From Guadua angustifolia (lineage: Eukaryota > Streptophyta > Magnoliopsida > Poales > Poaceae), in the NCBI GenBank assembly GCA_036346375.1, contig CM070518.1, forward strand, positions 3,914,182-3,978,181: a DNA stretch of 64,000 nt, in the 5' to 3' direction. The translations under genes were made by a program, and so were the position numbers. Below, one piece after another: positions 57,801 through 64,000 of the stretch. How positions within the stretch are numbered: the stretch's first letter is position 1; each line of letters opens with the position of its first letter. The notes below the pieces were generated by a model, which saw only the letters and a list, made by a program, of their open reading frames with translations, searched no databases and was not told the DNA's origin.

Positions 57801-58106
57801 CACGCCCGCGTCGGCGGCTTCGCGTCGGCGCCTGTGTCCACGCCTTGCCGTACTCCACTCGCGAGAAGAGCTCCGTGCGCCGCTTGGCTCATGCTCCACG
57901 TTGTGGCGGCTTTGATGTATCGGCGTCGCCCGCCTCCGTGTAGATCAGCTATAGACATGAGGAAAAAAGGGATTCGTAGCCAGATGATTGGGGAAGACCC
58001 CCCTCTGCTTACCTTGAAGGTTGATGCTCTTCTCTGCCTGTGGGCATGCGCCCAGGATCGAACCCCCCTTCTCAACTGATGGAACCGATCGTTGAGGAAG
58101 GCAACA

Positions 58107-58508
58107 CTACAAAGGCTTACGCTGCGCTTTTGCTACTGTCTGAGGACCGAACACATTAAGCAATGAAGCCAGTATGGAAAACAGCCTTAGACATGTGCAT
58201 GAGAGGAAAGTAGCTTTACTTTGTTGCACCGGGGAGAAATTCATGGTCTTGGTTAGCGGATGCTTTCCTTTGCCAGACTCTTGATCGTCTGGGCCAATCA
58301 AAGCCCAAAGGAAAATAGCATGTGGATCATAGAGGATATTAGTTGGCCCGATTGCCGCTAAGTGCTTAACCATGTCATGAAGTCGGTTAAGTCTTTGGAG
58401 TTTTTGGCATGAGACCATAAATTTGCCCGACATGAACTTTCGGATCAATGGGCCTCCCCATGGCTCAAAGCCTTGGGAGGAGGCGGCCGTGGGCGAAAAA
58501 AGTGGCAT
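58107..58508 (-). other. Open frame without recognised domain
   Basis: A 133-codon minus-strand frame with RKFMSGKFMVSCQKLQRLNR and DMVKHLAAIGPTNILYDPHA. It lies near the end of the large insertion. Composition is more balanced than in its GC-rich neighbourhood, so it could be a real fragment of a transposon or host gene, but I do not recognise it. Confidence 0.25.
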
Positions 58509-58880
58509 CTAGCAGCCCAGGTTGCACTGGAAAATTTGCTAGGGCGTCGAATTTGCAGAACTCCGAATCCGCTATAGATGACCCTCAAAGTTTGACCGAG
58601 TTCGGTGCTTCTACCGCAGCCTCCGCAAGCATGCATGTCATTCAACACTACCCCTTCGGGCGCCTTCCTTGGCACCAGGAGGCGAGAACCTCTTGTTGGA
58701 GAATATCTCAAGAACTACGGTAGTGCATCATCTGAGTCAAGAGATTGCAGCGGTACCGACCGAAGACGATTTTACCCCTCGCTTGTGCTAATAGGCTAGT
58801 ATCCTTTTAAGGGGTATTTCGGTCAATTGTACCAAAAGACGACATTACCCTTCGTTTGTAATTATTGTCTTACCATTCAT

Positions 58881-59990
58881 GTAAGGACAGATTCTATATC
58901 ATTTCGTGTATCGTTGATGATCTTAACATCATTGGTAATCTATGGCTGATATTAATGAAGCACGTCATCATTTAAAGATAGAGTTTGAGATGAAGGATTT
59001 GGGTAAAACCAAATTTTGCTTAGGATTGCAACTTGAGCATTTACCTTCGGGAATTTTTGTATATCAAGCTGCTTATATTCAGAAAATATTGGAGAAATTC
59101 AATAGGGATAAGTCGTATCCATCCAGAACCCCTATGGTGGTCAGATCTCTAGACATGGAGAAAGACCCTTTTCGACCTCGGGATGATGGAGAGGAGATAT
59201 TGGGACCTGAGTATCCTTATCTCAATGCTATTAGTGTGCTCATGTATCTTGCAAATAGTACCCGGCCGGACATTGCATTTACAGTGAATCTACTTACAAG
59301 ACACATCGCTGCTCCCACCAAGCGTCATTGGTCTGGAGTGAAGAATGTCTTTAGATATCTCAATGGTACAAAAGATCTTGGTCTTTTCTATGGAAGAAAC
59401 CGAGATTCGACTTTGTTGGATATCTGAATCTTGGCTATTTATCTGATCCCCGTAATAACAGATCACAGACCGGCTTTGTATACTTACAAGGTGGAACAAC
59501 CATCTCTTGGAAATCTTCCAAACAAACTTTGGTTGCTACCTCTACAAATCATTCTGAAATAATTGAATTATATGAGGCCTCCCGAGAATGTGTTTGACTT
59601 CGCAAAATGATAAACCACATACTTTAGTCATGTGGCATTGGTTCCATTGAATCTCCAACCATTATCTATGAAGATAATGCTGCTTGTGTTATTCAGATGG
59701 AGACAAGTTATATTAAGAGCAACATCACTAAGCATATTGCTCCAAAATTGTTTTATCTCCATGAATTGCAAAAGAGTGGGGAAATAAACATTCTACAAAT
59801 TAAGTCATGTGATAATCTTGCCGATTTATTCACAAAGTCTCTACCTTATTCTACATTTTCTAAATATGTCGAAGGAATTGGTATGAGACGACTTAGAAAT
59901 TTGCAGAGTCAAGGGGAGTTTCTCTCTCTGATAAATAACCTGTTTAATATTATATTGTACTCTTTTCTTTGTATGATTTTTTTCTCTTTG
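58881..59990 (+). pseudogene. Copia reverse transcriptase (second half) and RNase H
   Basis: Resumes with FYIISCIVDDLNIIGN (VDD active site), then DINEARHHLKIEFEMKDLGK, FCLGLQLEHLPSGIFVYQAA, PYLNAISVLMYLANSTRPDI and RHWSGVKNVFRYLNGTKDLG, up to a stop at 59425. After a shift, RNase H follows: YLSDPRNNRSQTGFVYLQGG, then stops, then IIYEDNAACVIQMETSYIKS and SCDNLADLFTKSLPYSTFSK. The Asp of the YEDNAA motif is present. Stops and shifts make it inactive. Confidence 0.92.
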
Positions 59991-60143
59991 AGGTTTTCTC
60001 ATGTAAAGTTTTTAATGAGATAATATCAACATAGTTTATATGTCGTATCTTCTATTTTTTCCCCTGGGTTTTTTAGACGATGATATTAGGCATATCAAGT
60101 TCATAGACAAAATAATTCCATATTGATCTTAGAAGATGGATTC

Positions 60144-60155
60144 GATCAAGGGGAG
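60144..60155 (+). promoter_or_regulatory. Polypurine tract of the copia element
   Basis: GATCAAGGGGAG lies directly before the 3' LTR start TGTTGC. Position and purine content fit the plus-strand primer. Confidence 0.75.
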
Positions 60156-60374
60156 TGTTGCAAAACAAGCATGAATGATCTCATCTCATCAAGGAACGGA
60201 CGTATCAAGCAACCGACTCAAACGGGATAAGACACCTATTCACGAATCAACAATAACTGTAAACCAAGAATGGATGCGAAGACATCCATTCGCCATGTAT
60301 ATAAACCTTGATCCTGAATGGAATTGGAGATACAAATTCATACATCATTTGTTCTCACATTCTAAATCTAAACA
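60156..60374 (+). repeat. 3' LTR of the copia element
   Basis: A 219-bp match to 45558-45776, starting TGTTGCAAAAC and ending TCTAAACA, followed by the GCAGC duplication. Confidence 0.92.
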
Positions 60375-60379
60375 GCAGC

Positions 60380-60642
60380 TGCGCCGGTAGCCCCATGCTA
60401 GCGCGGTGACTACCGACCTCCTTGCCCCCGTGTCGACACTGAAACTGACGGTTTCCAAGCACCTGTACTGACGCTAAAGCTCCCAGTCTCTACTGCCTTC
60501 TCCTGAGCTCGACAACCCCATCGGCCACCCCATTAGCGCGTGCCGCGCCTGCGGCCCTGTTGGCAGCCACCGAGCCCGCGGCTCCCCACGCGCGAGTCCA
60601 TGTCGTCGTGCCTGCAGCCACGCTCATGGCCTCCCATGCCAC
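60380..60642. other. GC-rich unclassified sequence
   Basis: Proline/alanine-type open frames on both strands and no recognised domain. It probably continues beyond the CACTA element at 61275-61550. Confidence 0.3.
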
Positions 60643-60645
60643 ACC

Positions 60646-61271
60646 CACTACAGGAATCCTGAAAATTTTCATCGGCCAATGCAACTTTCGTCGGCTCTTA
60701 AGAAAGCCGACGAAATTTAATTTATTTACGACGGCCAAAAATGGGTTAAACAAAGGGCTGTTTTTTTTGTCAGCTCCAGAATAATTTTCGTGGGCCAGAA
60801 ATGCCCACGAAAATTAACCTAATTTATTTTCGTGGGCCGAGTAAGCCGACGAAAATAAACCTTATTAACTTTCGTGGGCTAGACGTAAACCGACGAAAAT
60901 TAACCTTAGTAACTTTCGTGGGCTAGACGAAAATCGACGAAAATAAACCATTAACTTTCGTGGGCTCGACTAAAACCAACGAAAATTAATCTTATTAACT
61001 TTCGTGGGCTAGAAGAAAACCGACGAAAATTAATTACTTCTCGTCGGCCGCCGTGGCCGACGAAAATTGTGGCTTTCGCAGTAACTTTCATCGGCGCGTT
61101 CCTGGCCGACGAAAATAACTAACTTTCATCGGTTGCCGACGAAAATTAAGCTAACTTTTGGCTCCTTATCTCTAACGGCCGTGGTCCGACGAAAATAAGG
61201 CTATTGTCGACGTCAATGGTCTTATTTTCGTGGGCTGCTGGCTCACGAAAATTTTCAGGATTCTTGTAGTG
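60646..61271. mobile_element. Non-autonomous CACTA (En/Spm) element
   Basis: A 626-bp element with CACTACAGGAATCCTGAAAA at one end and its inverted match ending TTCAGGATTCTTGTAGTG at the other (one mismatch over 18), and the 3-bp duplication ACC (60643-60645, 61272-61274). The interior is an array of about ten TTTCGTGGGC and GACGAAAATTAA units in both orientations, the CACTA subterminal transposase-binding type. No transposase gene. Confidence 0.93.
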
Positions 61272-61274
61272 ACC

Positions 61275-62204
61275 GGTGACCCTCGCACCTGGCCTGCAGC
61301 CATAACATCTACGCCCAATGAGCCCTCACCGGGGCCCCCGTCACTACTGCACCTGATGCACGTCGCTGTAGGGCCATATCAAGCCTGCGCTCGATGTGGC
61401 GCCGCTGGGGCGGTCCAACCACCTTTGCGCTCGCCGCCGTGTGTCGCAGAGGCTCACTCCTGAAGCCGGCACCACCTCTGTAGACCGGTGCGCCCGCTAC
61501 CGTGCATCGCCAAGGCCCGTACCTGAAGTCTCGCCTCCGTGTTGTGCTCGCCTGTAAGTTCTTGCTCTAATTTATTTTAGAATGAACTGCTGATGGAATT
61601 GGATTTTGCATTGGAATTTATCAATATTAGAATAACACGACGATGAAAGTGCTATAAATGTTTATATTTTAAGACCCCTGCTCATCAGACAAGCTATTGC
61701 CTCAATGTATATAGGATGTTTCGATATTCAATTATAAAACCTATAACTAGTTGTGTCTTATAAATATTATTGCAGAAATATCTAAGAGAAGAAAATTTCG
61801 AACAATATATACTAATCATGCAAGTTTTGCTAAGAGAGATAAAAAAACATTATTTAGCCATAAGAACTTCACAGCTAGGGTTCTTGGACTCGATAGGGGA
61901 ACACCAATAACATGATAAGCTTCACAATCACAACCATTAATCTATTAACACAAGGGCACAGGGTACTCACCGAGGAGAAGTTCGGCGGGGAAGAGGAGGA
62001 GTAGCTGACAGGAGGAGGATGCTCGTGGCTGGGATGGTCATTGTCGCCTCCACAGCCTCGGGCTCAAGGGTGATCGACGCGTGCAGCCGCCAGTGAGGGG
62101 AGGTCGAGGGGATGAAGTGTCGGTGACAGATGAAGCATCGGCTAGGGTTTTGGCGTTGGAGTTGATAACTGAAAAATTTGTGTGAAGCACCTAGTTATAT
62201 ACTA
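61275..62204. other. Unclassified sequence between CACTA elements
   Basis: GC-rich to about 61550, AT-rich to about 61950, then a GC-rich block (61960-62170) with an open minus-strand tendency, as often seen inside larger grass CACTA elements. No domain recognised. Confidence 0.3.
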
Positions 62205-62435
62205 TAGGAGTGTTATTATAGACGGTTTTATCTAAGAACCGTCTGTAATAAGACAATATCACAGACGGTTCTATCTAAGAATCATCTGTGAATTTCACAG
62301 ATGATTCTTAGATAGAACCGTCTGTGATATTGGCTTATTACAGATGGTTCTTAGCTCATCATGTAGCCTTAATACAGATGGTTTGCAAAAACCATTTGTG
62401 ATGAGGCATTTTATATAGGCCTTTTGGTAGTAGTG
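62205..62435. mobile_element. CACTA element right end with subterminal repeats
   Basis: Ends GGCCTTTTGGTAGTAGTG, the reverse of a CACTACTACCAAAAGG CACTA terminus. Upstream, AGACGGTT/AACCGTCT units repeat in both orientations, as in CACTA subterminal regions. The left end is not found, so the element could extend to the left across 61275-62204 or be truncated. Confidence 0.65.
62232..62354. repeat. 123-bp near-perfect palindrome
   Basis: Arms 62232-62292 and 62294-62354 pair over 61 bases with two mismatches around a single central base. The inner 39 bp are perfect. A transcript through it would fold into a long hairpin. Confidence 0.93.
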
Positions 62436-62694
62436 TTTGGACTAACCGATCAAAAGTTACATCATTTTTGCTTTTGAGTTTGTACTAAGTTCTTTGCTAA
62501 TTTTTGAGGCCCAGTGCTTTTGCCCTTACTCGGTGCTACCGGCCTCTCAGTGGTAGTGCTGGCCATACTAGTTGAATTGCTCCCTCTTGTTCATTTTTAA
62601 TTGATTCTTGTGAGGTCTTGGTTAGAGTGTTTTGAGTGGATTTTTTTGGTTTGGGATCATTCACTCCCTCTGATTGCTATCTCGGTTCTTTAAT
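62436..62694 (+). repeat. Probable LTR remnant of a SIRE-like copia element
   Basis: This sequence sits directly upstream of a primer site and so should be the end of a 5' LTR. Its start is not defined; TGTTTGGACTAAC at 62434 is one possibility. Without the other LTR in the window this cannot be tested. Confidence 0.4.
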
Positions 62695-62707
62695 TGGTAT
62701 CGGAGCC
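62695..62707 (+). promoter_or_regulatory. Primer binding site of the terminal copia element
   Basis: TGGTATCGGAGCC differs by one base from the standard initiator tRNA-Met complement TGGTATCAGAGCC, and lies 41 bases before the gag ATG. Confidence 0.75.
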
Positions 62708-62748
62708 TGATTTTGCTCTTTCATAGACCTTAACCAGTCTCTAGAGCT

Positions 62749-64000
62749 ATGGTGATGGACAAATACTCCACCAAGCCTCCTATCTTTTTCGGAGTTGATT
62801 TTCCCTTCTTGAAGTCAGGAATAGCGTCGTACATCACTGCCCAGGGCTTCTTGATTTGGTAGAAGGTAAAGCTCCTGTAAGAGGTTCCTACTGATGAAAA
62901 CATCACAGCCAGTAATATGGCTGATGTTGAGGTGAATGCTAAGGCAAGAAACATCCTCATATAAGACCTTAGCCACGTACGACAGGATCTCTCACCTATG
63001 ATCTGCACATCAGATCTGAGTAACTCTTGATACATATCATGAGGGCACTACCTAGATCAAGACAGTGAGACATGATCAATATAAGTGTGACTACAACAAA
63101 TTTGAATAGCACGCTGGTGAGACCCATGATGAGTGTTTTGGTCACTTTACAAGGATTTTGAGTGATCTTCATGTAGTTTGTTGCATATCCTGACTTGGAG
63201 AATGTTTGACACTTCTTGACCATACTTGATTTTTGGGTTTAGGAGATGAATGTGACCATCATTAAGGATACTATAGACTTATCAACATTGACTCTTGACG
63301 GGCTTTACTCCTAGCTCAAGACTCACGAGATCGATGTTGTCTCTCATAAGACAAAGTCACAGTCGATGGCCTTGGTCACCAATCCCATTGGATCTACTTC
63401 TGAAACTTTAGTTGGTTTATCTCTTTTCACCCTTTGTGAGCTAAGCGATGAACAACTGAAAAAATTTCCAGAAAGTATGCTTGCCTTGTTAGCTCACAAA
63501 TTTTCTTGTGCTTACAAAAGGGTTAGGTCGAGGAAGAGAGGTGGTATGATCCCTTGCTTCGAAAGTGGTAGCCCCAACCACATTCAAGCAAACTATCCCA
63601 AGCTGGAGAATGGCAAGAATGACTCCGGTGGTTTGGGAAAGAACAATGACACCAATAAAAACGCAACAAGAAGCCTCCAATTTGTGACCCAGAATGTGAG
63701 AAGAAGTACAACAACTTCTCAAAGAATAAGAAGCTCTTCCACCGCGTCTTTGCTGCACTCAATGACATCAATCTCTCCGATACAAAGACCTAGAGAGACG
63801 AGGGTGAGGATGATCTACAAGAAAAGAAAAAAGGCAGCGACGGGCTTCAAGCTCTACAGTGACTCGAATGAGGTACCCTCCTATGATCAGCTCAATGAAT
63901 TTTTTTGCAAATTAAGGAAATTTTATGCTAGAGCTAGAGCTAAGTTTATAGAGTTAGAGAAGAAAGTAGATATCTTGACTCGGGAGTTAAGTTCTCTTAG
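62749..64000 (+). pseudogene. SIRE/Maximus-type copia gag, decayed, cut by window end
   Basis: From ATG 62749 the + strand reads MVMDKYSTKPPIFFG, then ASYITAQGFLIW, with stops. Near 63250-63330 it reads VTIIKDTIDLSTLTLDGLYS, then a stop and LKTHEIDVVSHKTKSQSMAL. A degenerate zinc knuckle follows (MIPCFESGSPNHIQANYPK, with Cys residues lost) at about 63548-63605, then DSNEVPSYDQLNEFF and a coiled-coil AKFIELEKKVDILTREL at the window end. This is the gag of a SIRE-type copia element. Minus-strand open frames here are shadows. Confidence 0.75.

Larger units (their letters stand above)
51257..58880. mobile_element. 7.6-kb degraded, gypsy-derived insertion in copia RT
   Basis: Separates CVFIKKSC from FYIISCIVDDLN of the copia reverse transcriptase. 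It contains gypsy pol remnants near 52260-52860, a 118-bp triple repeat, and a GC-rich minisatellite at 57073-57800. Long open frames on both strands in 54000-58500 have no recognised domain and follow GC composition. The ends (TGTACCTGCCCC on the left, GTAAGGACA on the right) resemble TG/CA termini, but I found no clear duplication and no pair of LTRs, so type and boundaries are uncertain. Confidence 0.6.
45558..60374 (+). mobile_element. Ty1/copia retrotransposon with a large internal insertion
   Basis: LTRs at 45558-45776 and 60156-60374 (219 bp each) and the 5-bp duplication GCAGC (45553-45557, 60375-60379) define the element. Domain order on the + strand is gag, protease, integrase, reverse transcriptase, RNase H, the copia order. 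About 7.6 kb of unrelated repeat-rich DNA (about 51257-58880) splits reverse transcriptase, so the original element was about 7.2 kb. I count about 10 mismatches between the LTRs, near 5%, so it is an older insertion. All coding regions have stops or frameshifts. Confidence 0.93.

Noticed and set aside
55182..58508. Many 100-260 codon frames on both strands as genes
   Set aside because: The region is GC-rich and partly a minisatellite; frames overlap in all phases and none has a recognisable domain.
1..64000. CRISPR array, bacterial operon, tRNA or rRNA gene
   Set aside because: No regular short spaced repeats, no ribosome-binding sites or operons, and no cloverleaf or rRNA-like sequence was recognised by eye; all features fit a plant nuclear genome.

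Overview
This is a stretch of nuclear DNA from a flowering plant, almost certainly a grass (Poaceae). It has AT-rich intergenic DNA, GC-biased host coding sequence, GT-AG introns, very long nested Ty3/gypsy retrotransposons with plant initiator-tRNA-Met primer sites, and grass-type MITEs (Stowaway, Tourist, hAT, CACTA, Helitron). I see no bacterial genes, rRNA, tRNA or CRISPR array. The one confidently identified host gene is SLY1 (36438-38387, + strand, two exons, 619 residues), a Sec1/Munc18 protein of ER-Golgi membrane fusion. Two further stretches look like exons of minus-strand host genes: a phase-compatible exon series at 55-177, 1028-1103 and 3299-3355, with exon-like sequence at 3683-3730 and 4805-5020, and a possible last exon at 40886-41113. 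I cannot name either gene.

Layout. 1-5520: introns or exons of the putative minus-strand gene, invaded by hAT elements (264-600 fragment; 1880-2749 with captured gene-like DNA; 3731-4796 with a transposase C-terminus). About 5521-27192: a minus-strand gypsy element (gypsy B) split by a 12.5-kb chromovirus-like gypsy element (gypsy A, 6557-19053, 3.4-kb LTRs, CCCGA target duplication), and also hit by a hAT MITE (20598-21689) and a solo-LTR-like block (21992-22590). 27193-36245: AT-rich DNA with a decayed LINE containing a copia-type LTR, then Tourist and Stowaway MITEs and a Helitron whose 3' end lies 192 bp upstream of the SLY1 ATG. 36438-38387: SLY1. 38388-45557: intergenic DNA with small elements, including a deletion-derivative LTR element (41848-42730). 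45558-60374: a Ty1/copia element with 219-bp LTRs, interrupted inside reverse transcriptase by about 7.6 kb of degraded gypsy-derived, repeat-rich DNA. 60646-61271 and about 62205-62435: CACTA elements, the second with a 123-bp almost perfect palindrome. 62695-64000: primer site and decayed gag of a SIRE-like copia element that runs off the window.

Almost all coding potential is dead transposon sequence with frameshifts and stops, so no retroelement here looks autonomous. The biology lies mainly in the order of insertions, in the host exons they interrupt, and in elements close to SLY1. I found no convincing undescribed molecular system. The most informative observations are the cryptic split gene, the Helitron beside SLY1, the 60-bp duplication over the SLY1 stop codon, the hairpin in the CACTA end, and the GC-restricted indel pattern between paired LTRs.
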